Source: Alphaproteobacteria bacterium (GTDB lineage: Bacteria > Pseudomonadota > Alphaproteobacteria > SMXP01). Taken from it: a stretch of 16,881 nt of DNA. The position numbers and the translations under genes were made by a program. The notes beneath the pieces were generated by a model. The model was given only the letters and a program-made list of their open reading frames with translations, had not been told where the DNA came from and ran no database searches. Position 1 is the stretch's first letter, and each line of letters starts with the position of its first letter. This document shows, piece after piece, positions 1 through 8,376 of the stretch. The DNA lies in assembly GCA_004356335.1 (NCBI GenBank), contig SMXP01000048.1, positions 1 to 16,881 on the forward strand. The letters run 5' to 3'.

Positions 1-1
1 A

Positions 2-517
2 TGTTCGACCACGATCGGCGCTGCCTTTGGCTGTCCCTTCGAAGGCGAGATACCACTCGATCGCGTGGTCTCGATCGCCGCGCGCTGCGCCGAACTGGGG
101 GCCACGGAAATTGCCATTGCCGATACGATCGGCGTGGCCGATCCGTGGGAGGTCAAACGCCGGGTCGGCGCGGTCAAAAAGGTCATTGGCGACATCCCGC
201 TACGCTGCCATTTCCACAATACCCGCAATACAGGCATTGCCAATGCGTTCGCCGCCGTCGAGGCCGGTGTTCGTATCCTGGACGCTAGTTGTGGTGGTAT
301 CGGCGGTTGTCCTTTTGCACCCAAAGCGACCGGCAATATCGCCACGGAGGACTTGCTTTATATGCTTGAGCGAGCCGGCATTTCGACCGGGATCGATGTC
401 CAGAAGATTATCGACACGACTCATTGGCTTGAGGGCGCCCTGGGTCATTCCATTCCGGCCATGGTGTCGAAGGCCGGGCTGTTCCCCACCGGCGCCACGG
501 CGCAAGCGGCGGAATAG
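2..517 (+). CDS. HMG-CoA-lyase-like aldolase, C-terminal part (5' end outside window)
   Basis: This is the last 171 codons of a DRE-TIM metallolyase of the hydroxymethylglutaryl-CoA lyase family, read in frame 2 from the window edge to the TAG at 515–517. The fragment shows GAAFGCPFEGE near its start, a metal-binding HFHN (His70 and His72 of the fragment) at the end of a barrel strand, and the Cys/Gly-rich loop CGGIGGCPF at about 97–105, which matches the HMG-CoA-lyase signature region. Known members cleave a 3-hydroxy-3-methyl acyl-CoA into an acetyl-CoA or pyruvate unit plus a ketone or acyl product, using a divalent metal. The exact substrate cannot be told. The gene lies on the same strand as hyuA but 252 bp upstream, so co-transcription is possible but not shown. 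The stop codon is clear; roughly the first 40% of the protein is missing because of the window edge. Confidence 0.88.
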   Translation, partial: CSTTIGAAFGCPFEGEIPLDRVVSIAARCAELGATEIAIADTIGVADPWEVKRRVGAVKKVIGDIPLRCHFHNTRNTGIANAFAAVEAGVRILDASCGGIGGCPFAPKATGNIATEDLLYMLERAGISTGIDVQKIIDTTHWLEGALGHSIPAMVSKAGLFPTGATAQAAE

Positions 518-769
518 GCCGCGCTTGCCGGGTTTTATGCAATGAACTCGGTTTGAGCGACTCGCTTGATCAAGGTCGGATTGCGATAAACCGATGTGCG
601 CGCACCACCCCCACCCCTTCTTGACTTGGCGAACGGCGGCCTGTAATCGCAAAGGATAAATAACCAAGGCACGGATAGTAAAGCCCCAGCGAACGGTGCT
701 TTCAAACCATGCCAATAAAATAATCTCGAAAAATCAAGCCTTTCGTTCACTTTGAGGGAAACGATAACA
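518..769 (+). promoter_or_regulatory. Gap upstream of hyuAB, probable promoter region
   Basis: This 252-bp non-coding stretch is long enough to carry a promoter for hyuAB. A TTGACT hexamer at 621–626 resembles a -35 box, but the hexamer 17 bp downstream (TAATCG, 644–649) is a poor -10, so I cannot fix a promoter. A perfect 10-bp palindrome, CTTGATCAAG, lies at 565–574. The stretch is AT-richer near 690–750. No convincing gene was seen in it. Confidence 0.3.
754..760 (+). promoter_or_regulatory. Ribosome-binding site that sets the hyuA start
   Basis: GAGGGAA ends 9 nt before the ATG at 770. An in-frame TTG at 752 overlaps this sequence and has no ribosome-binding site of its own, so the ATG at 770 is the better start. 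It also places the conserved GVDVGG strand at residue 6, as expected for this family. Confidence 0.7.
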
Positions 770-2827
770 ATGTCATATCGGTTAGGTGTCGATGTCGGAG
801 GAACATTTACGGATCTTCTGCTGATCGACGAAGAAACGGGGCGCACGTACACAGCCAAAGTTCCGTCGACGCCGGAAGATTCCGCCATTGGTGTCATCAA
901 CGGCGTAGAAAAGGTGTGCAAAGATGCCGGCGTCGATCCCAAATCCATAAACCACGTCATGCATGGCACCACGATAGCGACCAATACGATTCTGACGGGT
1001 AGCGGCGCGCGCGTGGGTCTGGTCACCACCGAAGGCTATCGCGACATCTTACAGATCGCCCGATCGTTTATTCCCGGCGGGCTTGGCGGATGGGTGATCT
1101 ACAACAAATCGGACAACCTAGCGCCCTTGGAATGTACAATTGAGGTGCCGGAGCGTATTGGCGCCAAGGGGGACGAAGTGCGGCCGCTCGACGAAGACAA
1201 GGCCCGCGAAGAAATCCGCTCCCTCAAGAACCGGGGCGTCGAAGCCATCACCATTTGCCTCATTAACTCCTTCGCTAATCCGGCACATGAAATTCGTCTC
1301 AAAGAAATTGTCGAACAGGAATTGCCCGGCATACCCGTTTCCATCTCCTCGGAAGTCATTCCGGAAATGCAGGAATATGAGCGCGCCATCACAACGGTGG
1401 CGAATTCCTACGTACGCCCCTACGTATCGAAATACGTGCGTAGCTTGAAGCGGGAGTTGGACAGGCGTCTCGGCGATGTGAAGCTTGACATTTTGCGATC
1501 GGATGGCGGCTTGTCCACAGCGGAGGCAGCCGAAGCCTATCCGGTCAATCTGCTTATGAGCGGCCCGGCCGGCGGCGTGACGGGCGCATTGTGGATTGCG
1601 GAAAAGGCCGGCTACAAAGATCTGCTCACCTTCGACATGGGCGGCACATCAACGGATGTGTGCCTGGTTGAAGGTGGTGCCGCGGTGACCCGGCGCGAAA
1701 CCACAGTCGGCGACGTGACGGTACGGGCGGCCTCCATCGACGTGCGCACGTGCGGTGCCGGCGGCGGGTCGATCGCCCATGTGCCGGAGCTGACCAAAGC
1801 ATTGCGCGTCGGGCCGGAAAGCGCCGGCGCGGTTCCGGGCCCGGCGGCCTATCCTAACGGCGGCGAAGAGCCGACCGTGACCGACGCCAATGTGGTGCTG
1901 GGTTACTTGCCGGCCGAGCAAAAGCTTGGCGGCGATATGGTAATTAGCAAGTCGTCCGCCGAAACGGCAGTGCAAAAGACAGCCGACGCGTTGGGCCTAT
2001 CGCTCAAACAGGCAGCCGAAGGCATCATCAAAATCGTCAACGAAAACATGTTCGGTGCGTTACGTCTCGTGTCGATCGAAAAAGGCTATGACCCGCGCGA
2101 TTTCGCTTTGGTCGCATTCGGTGGCGCCGGGCCGCTTCACGCCAACTCCATCGGCATATTGATGCAGTCTTGGCCGATCATCATTCCGCCGGGACCCGGC
2201 GTGTTGTGCGCTTACGGCGATGTCACCACACGCATACGTGATGAGGCATCGAAAACTTTTATCCGCACATTCTCTGATTCGAGTCCGCAGGAGCTCATTA
2301 GTGAGTTGGAAACACTGGCCAAAAATGCCACCGAGGCGATGCAGGCCGGGCGCGGCGATAAGGTCGTCGACACTCTGTTTCAGGTCGACGTGCGTTATCA
2401 CGGCCAAGGCTTGTCACTGACGGTCGACGCCAATTTCGATGACATTCGGAAGAATGGATTTGCGACGATTGGCCAAGCATTTGACAATTTGCATGAGCAA
2501 CTCTTCACCTTCCGATCGGATTCCGAAAAGGAAATCGTGAATCTGCGTGCGGTTGTGCTTGGTCCGGTGACGGATGTGGCGGCGGAACAGATCGAACAAG
2601 GCAGCGACGATGCGTCAGAGGCGATTGTTTCCGATCATTCAATTTTCTATGAAGGCAAAGATCATGCGGCCAAGCTTTACGACCGGGCAAAACTTCGCGC
2701 CGGCAACAAGATTCATGGGCCCGCCGTCATCATGGAAATGGACTCGACCACGGTCATTTTACCCGATCACACCGGCGAGATCGATCCGTTAGGAAATATC
2801 CTGATCCGTCCGTCGAATATGAATTAG
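770..2827 (+). CDS. hyuA: Hydantoinase/oxoprolinase family subunit A (ATP-binding)
   Basis: This 685-residue protein is a full-length member of the HyuA family (N-methylhydantoinase A, 5-oxoprolinase, acetophenone/acetone carboxylase alpha-type, caprolactamase A), which normally runs to about 680–720 residues. The actin/ASKHA-type ATP-binding fold is visible: phosphate-binding GVDVGGTFTD at 6–15, GPAGGV at 265–270, a second phosphate loop MGGTSTD at 290–296, and the C-terminal GGAGPLHA at 451–458. Known members use ATP to phosphorylate and activate a cyclic amide, ketone or carboxylate, working with the B subunit. No signal peptide is seen, so it is cytoplasmic. The gene is followed after 18 bp by hyuB with its own strong ribosome-binding site, so the two form an operon. 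The substrate is not deducible; hydantoins, 5-oxoproline, lactams and aryl ketones are all possible. Confidence 0.93.
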   Translation: MSYRLGVDVGGTFTDLLLIDEETGRTYTAKVPSTPEDSAIGVINGVEKVCKDAGVDPKSINHVMHGTTIATNTILTGSGARVGLVTTEGYRDILQIARSFIPGGLGGWVIYNKSDNLAPLECTIEVPERIGAKGDEVRPLDEDKAREEIRSLKNRGVEAITICLINSFANPAHEIRLKEIVEQELPGIPVSISSEVIPEMQEYERAITTVANSYVRPYVSKYVRSLKRELDRRLGDVKLDILRSDGGLSTAEAAEAYPVNLLMSGPAGGVTGALWIAEKAGYKDLLTFDMGGTSTDVCLVEGGAAVTRRETTVGDVTVRAASIDVRTCGAGGGSIAHVPELTKALRVGPESAGAVPGPAAYPNGGEEPTVTDANVVLGYLPAEQKLGGDMVISKSSAETAVQKTADALGLSLKQAAEGIIKIVNENMFGALRLVSIEKGYDPRDFALVAFGGAGPLHANSIGILMQSWPIIIPPGPGVLCAYGDVTTRIRDEASKTFIRTFSDSSPQELISELETLAKNATEAMQAGRGDKVVDTLFQVDVRYHGQGLSLTVDANFDDIRKNGFATIGQAFDNLHEQLFTFRSDSEKEIVNLRAVVLGPVTDVAAEQIEQGSDDASEAIVSDHSIFYEGKDHAAKLYDRAKLRAGNKIHGPAVIMEMDSTTVILPDHTGEIDPLGNILIRPSNMN

Positions 2828-2845
2828 CAAAGGGGAGGCATAACG

Positions 2846-4747
2846 ATGCCCGTAGAAATCATCGAACCGAACAAGCGGCCCATGAAGCGGGTTGATGTGG
2901 ACCCCATCACGCTTGACATCATCGAAAACGCTTTGCGCAACGCGCGTACGGAAATGGATGTCACCCTCTTCCGTACGGCGATGTCGCCGGGTATTCGGGA
3001 ACAACATGATGCCTTTCCCATGATTGCCAATTTGGAAGGCAAGATGGTGGTGGGACAGTTCGGCTCGTTCCTTCATGGCTTCAAAGCCGTCTATAACGGA
3101 ACTCTGGAAGAAGGTGACGTCATCTTCACCAACGATCCTTATTCCTGCGCCGGCGCCGTCAGTCATTGTAACGACTGGCTTGTCATCAAACCGATCTTTA
3201 AAGACGGCCGTATGATCGCTTGGGGCTGCCATTTCGGACATATGACCGATATCGGCGGAAAGGTCCCCGGTTCGCTACCGACCGACGCCAAACAGATCTT
3301 TGAAGAGGGCATCGCGCTGCCGCCGGTGAAACTCTACAGGAAGGGCGTACTCCAAGACGAAATCATGCAAATCTTGATGAACAATTGCCGCATGCCCGAT
3401 TGGAATAAGAGCGATCTTATGGGCATTGTAGCGGCGTGTAACGTGGCTGAACGGCGCGTCATCGAACTGGCCGAGCGTTTTGGCGATGACATGTTCTATT
3501 CCGCTATGGAAGACCTATTGGACCGAAACAAGCGGGCCATGGCGCATTTGATCCTGACAACCATTCCCGAAGAAAAGCGCTATTTCGAGGATTATGTGTG
3601 TGACGACGGCATGGGTATGGGGCCGTACAAGATTGCCTGTTCGCTTTGGCGTGAAGGCGAAAAGGTGATTTTCGACTTTGCCGGCACCGATCCGCAATCG
3701 ATTGGCTCGATAAACTTTCTGCTCAACGCGGAAATGTTTAAAATGTTTGTCGGCACCTTCATGATCGCGGTGTTCGACCCACAGATCCTATTTAATGACG
3801 GCTTTTACGACTTGATGGAAGTGCGCATGCCGGAAGGTACGCTGCTCAGTCCGAAACGACCGGCTGCGCTGTCGTGTCGAACCCATGCTTTGGGTCGTGT
3901 GTTCGACATGATTAGCGCGCTTTTGGGTCAGGGGGCGCCCGACTACATGTGTGCCGCCGGCTTTTCCGACAGTCCACACTTCATGTATTCCGGATACACC
4001 AAGGAAGGCGATTGGTACCAGCTCTATCAAATTAGCTTCGGCGGCGTGCCGGGTAGACCGTTCGGCGATGGCCTGGACGGACATTCCATGTGGCCGGCGT
4101 TCACCAACGTGCCGAACGAATATCTCGAATCCTACTTCCCGCTTAGGATCGAGAGTTACAAAACGCTCATCGATACCGGCGGTGCCGGCCTGAATCGCGG
4201 CGGCAACGGCATCCGCACAGGATATCGTTTCCTCGAACCGGGCGAAATTTCAATCCACGACGATCGATGGCTGACCCATCCGTGGGGTGTCAATGGGGGT
4301 CATCCGGGTGGCCGCAGCACCAAGATCCTGAAACGTGCCGACGGCACTGAAGAGATTCTTCAATCGAAATGTGACCGCATTTCCGTTAAAGAAGGCGACC
4401 TTCTTTGCTTCGACACCTGGGGCGGCGGCGGCTGGGGCGATCCCTTTAAACGTCCGCCCGAAAAAGTGGCTCTGGATGTGGATCGTAAATTGGTCAGCAG
4501 GGAAAGTGCGCGTGATAATTACGGTGTGGTGCTTAATGACGACCTGACCGTCAGCGAAGATGAAACCGTCGCCTTGCGCGATAAGCTGGCCAAACAACGA
4601 GGTGATGTGAAACTGTTCGACTTCGGCGGCACCGTGGAGGAACTCAAGGCCCGTTGCAAGGAAGAGACCGGCCTGGAGCCGCCAAAAACACCCGAGTTCT
4701 TAAACTGGTTTACCAAAAAAGGCAGCACAGCCGAAGCGGCGGAATAG
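2846..4747 (+). CDS. hyuB: Hydantoinase/oxoprolinase family subunit B
   Basis: The 633-residue product is the B partner of HyuA. The N-terminal family block is clear: LDIIENALRNARTEMDVTLFRT at about 23–44, then SPGIREQHDAFPM. NDPY follows at 96–99, HCND at 107–110 and the metal-binding GHMTDIGG at 131–138. The C-terminal half has GGAGLNRGGNGIR and the Gly-rich GGGGWGDP typical of the family. Translation starts at ATG 2846, preceded by GGGGAGG (2832–2838) with 7-nt spacing. The protein is somewhat longer than most HyuB proteins (about 520–590 residues) owing to a charged C-terminal tail after the GGGGWGDP segment. HCND stands where many family members have HLPD, a subfamily difference that may bear on the active site. 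It is cytoplasmic and should form a hetero-oligomer with HyuA. Confidence 0.93.
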   Translation: MPVEIIEPNKRPMKRVDVDPITLDIIENALRNARTEMDVTLFRTAMSPGIREQHDAFPMIANLEGKMVVGQFGSFLHGFKAVYNGTLEEGDVIFTNDPYSCAGAVSHCNDWLVIKPIFKDGRMIAWGCHFGHMTDIGGKVPGSLPTDAKQIFEEGIALPPVKLYRKGVLQDEIMQILMNNCRMPDWNKSDLMGIVAACNVAERRVIELAERFGDDMFYSAMEDLLDRNKRAMAHLILTTIPEEKRYFEDYVCDDGMGMGPYKIACSLWREGEKVIFDFAGTDPQSIGSINFLLNAEMFKMFVGTFMIAVFDPQILFNDGFYDLMEVRMPEGTLLSPKRPAALSCRTHALGRVFDMISALLGQGAPDYMCAAGFSDSPHFMYSGYTKEGDWYQLYQISFGGVPGRPFGDGLDGHSMWPAFTNVPNEYLESYFPLRIESYKTLIDTGGAGLNRGGNGIRTGYRFLEPGEISIHDDRWLTHPWGVNGGHPGGRSTKILKRADGTEEILQSKCDRISVKEGDLLCFDTWGGGGWGDPFKRPPEKVALDVDRKLVSRESARDNYGVVLNDDLTVSEDETVALRDKLAKQRGDVKLFDFGGTVEELKARCKEETGLEPPKTPEFLNWFTKKGSTAEAAE

Positions 4748-4791
4748 ATCACGCGTTCGGCCCTATCAATGACCACGACAAAGCGATGGCC

Positions 4792-5739
4792 CTAGGAAAC
4801 GTGCGCCGTATTTCTGGTTTGCTCGACCTGCCGATTTGCAGCAGTAAAACTTTGACCAATGTGTCTTGCCGTCTCTTTGAGACGGGGGACATAATCCTTG
4901 ACCACCTGCTGAGGAGTCAGAGCGGATGTCATATAACGCATGGTCAAACTTGCTAGAAGCGTGCTGCCGTTCATAATCGGAACCGACACGGTGGTCTCGC
5001 GATGACTTTCGCGAATATGAAACGCGTAGCCGTGTTGCCTGGCATCATTCAATACGCGCTCAACAAGTCCGCTTTCCCGTGCCAGGGAGTCGTTTGGTGA
5101 TTCCGAATGGGCGAGAATCTTGATTAAGGTTTCGCGTTGCCGCGGCGGGCAAAAGGCTAAGTAAATACGTCCTGCAGCACTGCCGAGTATGGAAACACGC
5201 AGCCCAGCGGAATAGCGCTCCAGAGCCAACGGGCTATTCTTGTCCGTGGTCTCACGTACCAGCATGTTCGTGCCGGACAATGTCGCCACTGAAACCGGCC
5301 ATATAATTTCCCGGCACAGTGCCTCGATCTGCGGTTTGGCGATTTCTCTGACCCAGGGTTCGTCTTCAAACCCCTCACTCAATGACCGAACCGATATGGT
5401 CGGCCGATAGCGATCATCCGCCGGATCTCTCACCGCATAGCCGCCCACGCACAAAGTCTCCAAAATGCGATAGGCCGTCGTGCGAGGCAGTCCCGTTTGT
5501 TCGGCAATCTCGGTTACGGTCACGCCGTTATGGGCGTTCAAGCAACGAAGACTGTCGAGGCCGCGCAAAAGCGCTCGAATTGGTCTGATGGATTCGGATT
5601 TTCGTTGACCCGCTTCGCCATTTTCATGACTTGCGTCCTGCCACCCATTCCCCGTTACCCGGCCAGCTCCGTTTTGACGCGGAACTTGTCCACCGGACAA
5701 AGATCCCTGAGCGGGATTGTTTGCCAATTGGTCACCCAT
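4792..5739 (-). CDS. IclR-family transcriptional regulator, MhpR type
   Basis: The protein has up to 315 residues. A winged helix-turn-helix lies at about residues 53–110 (core VTEIAEQTGLPRTTAYRILE), followed by an IclR-type ligand-binding domain to about residue 300. It closely resembles E. coli MhpR (activator of 3-hydroxyphenylpropionate catabolism, recalled from memory) in segments such as SVRSLSEGFEDE, IIWPVSVATL and GRIYLAFCP. MhpR-like proteins are about 270–280 residues, so the first 35–40 residues here are extra: they are polar and Gly/Asn-rich, and may be an extension or the result of a start further downstream. An in-frame TTG exists at codon 14. The gene is divergent from the monooxygenase across 332 bp and convergent with hyuB, 44 bp apart. 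It probably controls the monooxygenase and perhaps hyuAB in response to an aromatic ligand; that role is inferred. Confidence 0.9.
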   Translation of the reverse strand: MGDQLANNPAQGSLSGGQVPRQNGAGRVTGNGWQDASHENGEAGQRKSESIRPIRALLRGLDSLRCLNAHNGVTVTEIAEQTGLPRTTAYRILETLCVGGYAVRDPADDRYRPTISVRSLSEGFEDEPWVREIAKPQIEALCREIIWPVSVATLSGTNMLVRETTDKNSPLALERYSAGLRVSILGSAAGRIYLAFCPPRQRETLIKILAHSESPNDSLARESGLVERVLNDARQHGYAFHIRESHRETTVSVPIMNGSTLLASLTMRYMTSALTPQQVVKDYVPRLKETARHIGQSFTAANRQVEQTRNTAHVS

Positions 5740-6071
5740 AGCTACCCTGATACCCTTTGTTAGAGCTGTGGCTCATCTGTTGATTGCTGTCCCAACGACA
5801 ACCGCTAATTGTGTCCACTCTGCGTGCTCCGACCAACAGGCGGAACAGCCAGTGATCTTAGCACAGAAGTCCTTGTGTCTTAAGGCACGCTTAACCGACC
5901 GAGCCTGAAAGGTTATTGGGCTAAGTGCATTGCCATGAATGTCGGAAATCCGCCATATTAACAGTGTATTTTTAGGGATAATAATTTGCGCGTCAAAACC
6001 GTTAAAGGCGCTTTCCGGAGAGTAGAACCAGCAGGTCTTGTCATTTTTCAGCTGTCAACCAGGATAAGCTC
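5740..6071. promoter_or_regulatory. Divergent promoter region between IclR regulator and monooxygenase
   Basis: These 332 bp separate two divergent starts and contain no convincing gene. Toward the monooxygenase, GATAAT at 5977–5982 (inside AGGGATAATAATT) is a good -10-like hexamer, but I see no matching -35 box 16–18 bp before it, which would fit an activator-dependent promoter. CGGAAATCCG at 5944–5953 has 4-bp inverted arms just upstream of that -10 and is a weak operator candidate. AGGA at 6061–6064 is the ribosome-binding site for the ATG at 6072. IclR-family activators usually bind close to the -35 of their target, so the operator should lie near 5930–5960 if the GATAAT assignment is right. 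Confidence 0.4.
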
Positions 6072-7280
6072 ATGCCGCAAAATCGAAAACCAGTGTTGAT
6101 CGCCGGGGCCGGACCGGTCGGCTGCACCGCCGCCTTGTTGTTGGCCCAGCATGATATTCCGGTCGTTCTGATGGAGGCCCTGGACGAACTGCCCATGGAC
6201 CTGCGCGCGTCAACCTTCCACCCACCCACATTGGACATGCTCGACGCGTTGGGTGTCACACCCCAACTCATATCCCAGGGTCTGATCGTACCGACATTTC
6301 AATATCGCGACCGGCGGACCGGCGAATTCGCGGAGTTCGATTTGGATTTGCTCAGGGACGAAACCCGGCACCCCTATCGTCTTCAATGCGAGCAGTACAA
6401 ATTTACCCGTGTCGTGGTCGACATGCTGAAGGCGCTGCCCCATGCGGATGTGCGATTCAATCATCGCGTGGTGGGCTTTTCGCAAGATGGGGAGGGGGTG
6501 ACCGCTCTCGCTTGGACACCGGATGGTGAAATCAAAATCCGCGGGTGCTTTTTAATCGGCGCGGAAGGCGCTGACAGCAAAGTGCGCCAATCGGCGGCCG
6601 TGCTTTATGAGGGTCTGACTTATCCCGAACGCTTCCTGGTCATGAGTACAAAATTTCCGTTTGAGGATCACATCGAGAATCTGAGCGATGTCAGTTATAT
6701 GTCGGATCCGGAAGAGTGGTGCGTCTTATTGCGCACGGTAGATTTGTGGCGCTTCCTTGTACCCACGGATCCTCAGGATTCGCCGGAGAAAGTTTTGTCG
6801 GAAGATTACGTTCAGGATTGTCTGCAGCGTGTGTGTAAAAAGGACGGACCCTATAAAGTAGAGCATCAACTTCTGTACAACGTGCATCAGCGTGTGGCCG
6901 AAACCTATCGTATTGGCCGCCGGGTCTTGCTGGCCGGCGATGCCGCCCATATCAATAACCCGCTGGGCGGCATGGGCATGAATGGCGGGATTCACGACGC
7001 CATCAACCTAGCAGAAAAGCTGGTGACGATCATCAATGAGGGCGGCGATATGGATGCCCTTTTGGATCTTTACAATCGGCAACGGCGTCTGATCTGCATC
7101 GACTTCGTTCAAAGCCAAACCGCAAAGAACAAGGAAATGATCGAAGCCACCGACGCCAAAACGCAGCGCAGACGACAACAAGACTATATGCGCACCGCTA
7201 ACGACCCGGAACTGGCCAAAGCGTTTCTCATGCGTTCATCCATGATCGAGCCGTTACGCGAATCTTACGAGATTCAGTGA
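6072..7280 (+). CDS. FAD-dependent monooxygenase (aromatic-ring hydroxylase family)
   Basis: This 402-residue protein is a class A flavoprotein hydroxylase. It shows the dinucleotide-binding GAGPVG at 12–17 after a short beta strand, the GAEGADS motif at 163–169 (the DG-type motif that contacts FAD and NAD(P)H), and GDAAH at 289–293 followed by NPLGGMGMNGGIHDA, which contacts the flavin phosphates. Known relatives (MhpA, PheA/TfdB, UbiH groups) use NAD(P)H and O2 to hydroxylate phenolic or heteroaromatic rings. The closest look is to the MhpA group, but it is about 150 residues shorter than MhpA (about 550) and lacks the C-terminal thioredoxin-like domain. The start is set by AGGA at 6061–6064. 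It is divergent from an MhpR-type regulator, which supports a role in aromatic catabolism; the substrate is unknown. Confidence 0.9.
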   Translation: MPQNRKPVLIAGAGPVGCTAALLLAQHDIPVVLMEALDELPMDLRASTFHPPTLDMLDALGVTPQLISQGLIVPTFQYRDRRTGEFAEFDLDLLRDETRHPYRLQCEQYKFTRVVVDMLKALPHADVRFNHRVVGFSQDGEGVTALAWTPDGEIKIRGCFLIGAEGADSKVRQSAAVLYEGLTYPERFLVMSTKFPFEDHIENLSDVSYMSDPEEWCVLLRTVDLWRFLVPTDPQDSPEKVLSEDYVQDCLQRVCKKDGPYKVEHQLLYNVHQRVAETYRIGRRVLLAGDAAHINNPLGGMGMNGGIHDAINLAEKLVTIINEGGDMDALLDLYNRQRRLICIDFVQSQTAKNKEMIEATDAKTQRRRQQDYMRTANDPELAKAFLMRSSMIEPLRESYEIQ

Positions 7281-7323
7281 CGCAGTCGGGTCCGTTAGCT
7301 TACAAGCAAGGCACGGCCGGACA

Positions 7324-8376
7324 TCACCGCGGATCGTGGGGATTGTCGATGCGATCGGCCATTTCACCGTGAATCATGCGCTTAATGTGTGGATTGACAA
7401 ACAAACTTGCCGGATAAGTCGGCGTCGGCGCGCCGATCTCGTTCAATGCTTGGATCTGTGTGTCGTCCAGTTCGACCTCAAGGCATGCCAAATTTTCCTT
7501 AAGTTGATCAACCGTCTTGGCGCCGATAATGGGAATGACCGTGGCGCGATCGTTTTGCCGCATCCAACTCAACGCCACCTGGGCCGTCGTGCAACCGATC
7601 TCGTTCGCGATCTCCGTTGCCTTTTCCGCCACATCGAGTTTTTCATCGGTAATGGGCGACCACCGGGTCGTGGTCAAGCGGGCCCCCTCGCGGGCCTTTT
7701 CGTCGGCGTCCCGATTGAATTTACCGGTCAGCAGTCCGCCGGCCAACGGGCTCCAAGGCGTGATCGCCATATCCTGGAACCGGGCTAAATCGAAAAAATC
7801 GGCCTCGATGCTACGTTCAACCAGATTGTATTGAAGTTGCATGCCGCTGAACGGCGTCCATCCATTCCGTTCGGCAATGGCATTGGCGTAGGAAATGATC
7901 CATGCCGGCCAATTCGATACGCCGACGTGAAGCACCTTTCCGGCGCGCACCATGTCATCAAGCGCGCGCATAATTTCGTCAACCGGCGTTGTCCCGTCCC
8001 ACATATGGACCCAATAAAGATCGACATAATCCGTATCCAGGCGTTTAAGGCTCGCCTCCAAGGCGTGCACCATATTCTTACGATGATTGCCCCCTGCATT
8101 GGGATCGTCGGGCTGCATATTGTTGGTGTATTTAGTCGCCAGAACCAGCCGGTCCCGCTCCGCGGCAATAAACTCGGATAGCATGCGTTCGCTTGTACCG
8201 CCGGTGTACATATTCGCCGTATCGATAAAATTCCCACCCGCATCAATAAAGGCATCGAATATCTTGCGGCACTCATCTTGGGCCGCGCCAAAGCCGGATT
8301 CGCCGCCAAAAGTCATGGCCCCCAGACAAATTTCAGAAACCCGCATGCCGCTGCGGCCGAAAAGCTTATATCTCAT
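7324..8376 (-). CDS. Aldo/keto reductase
   Basis: The 350-residue product is an NADPH-dependent aldo/keto reductase with an (alpha/beta)8 barrel. The catalytic tetrad can be placed at Asp52 and Tyr57 (in FIDTANMY), Lys82 (ATKYT) and His124 (YWVHMWD). The C-terminal IIGAKTVDQLKENL is the usual cofactor phosphate-binding segment. The start at 8376 is preferred because MRYKLFGRSGMRVSEI is the normal N-terminus of the family and AAGGAT lies 6 nt upstream (8383–8388). An in-frame ATG at 8514 would add 46 residues unlike the family. Known members of this group reduce aldehydes or ketones, or act on sugars and xenobiotics. It is convergent with the monooxygenase (43 bp apart), so it need not belong to the same pathway. 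Confidence 0.92.
   Translation of the reverse strand: MRYKLFGRSGMRVSEICLGAMTFGGESGFGAAQDECRKIFDAFIDAGGNFIDTANMYTGGTSERMLSEFIAAERDRLVLATKYTNNMQPDDPNAGGNHRKNMVHALEASLKRLDTDYVDLYWVHMWDGTTPVDEIMRALDDMVRAGKVLHVGVSNWPAWIISYANAIAERNGWTPFSGMQLQYNLVERSIEADFFDLARFQDMAITPWSPLAGGLLTGKFNRDADEKAREGARLTTTRWSPITDEKLDVAEKATEIANEIGCTTAQVALSWMRQNDRATVIPIIGAKTVDQLKENLACLEVELDDTQIQALNEIGAPTPTYPASLFVNPHIKRMIHGEMADRIDNPHDPR

Noticed and set aside
565..574. CTTGATCAAG as an IclR operator upstream of hyuA
   Set aside because: It is a perfect 10-bp palindrome, but no match occurs in the regulator's own intergenic region, and a similar GTTGATCAAC occurs inside the reductase gene at about 7503–7512, so chance is likely.
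752..769. TTG start for hyuA adding six residues
   Set aside because: It overlaps the ribosome-binding site used by the ATG at 770, and the extra residues precede the conserved N-terminal strand of the family.
200..2690. Several long antisense open frames over the lyase and hyuA
   Set aside because: They are shadows of strongly supported genes, without recognisable protein motifs.
4748..4791. Bidirectional terminator between hyuB and the IclR gene
   Set aside because: No stem followed by a T run could be found in the 44 bp between the two convergent stop codons.
7281..7323. Terminator between monooxygenase and aldo/keto reductase
   Set aside because: GTCCG and CGGAC are present, but the spacing is wide and there is no T run.
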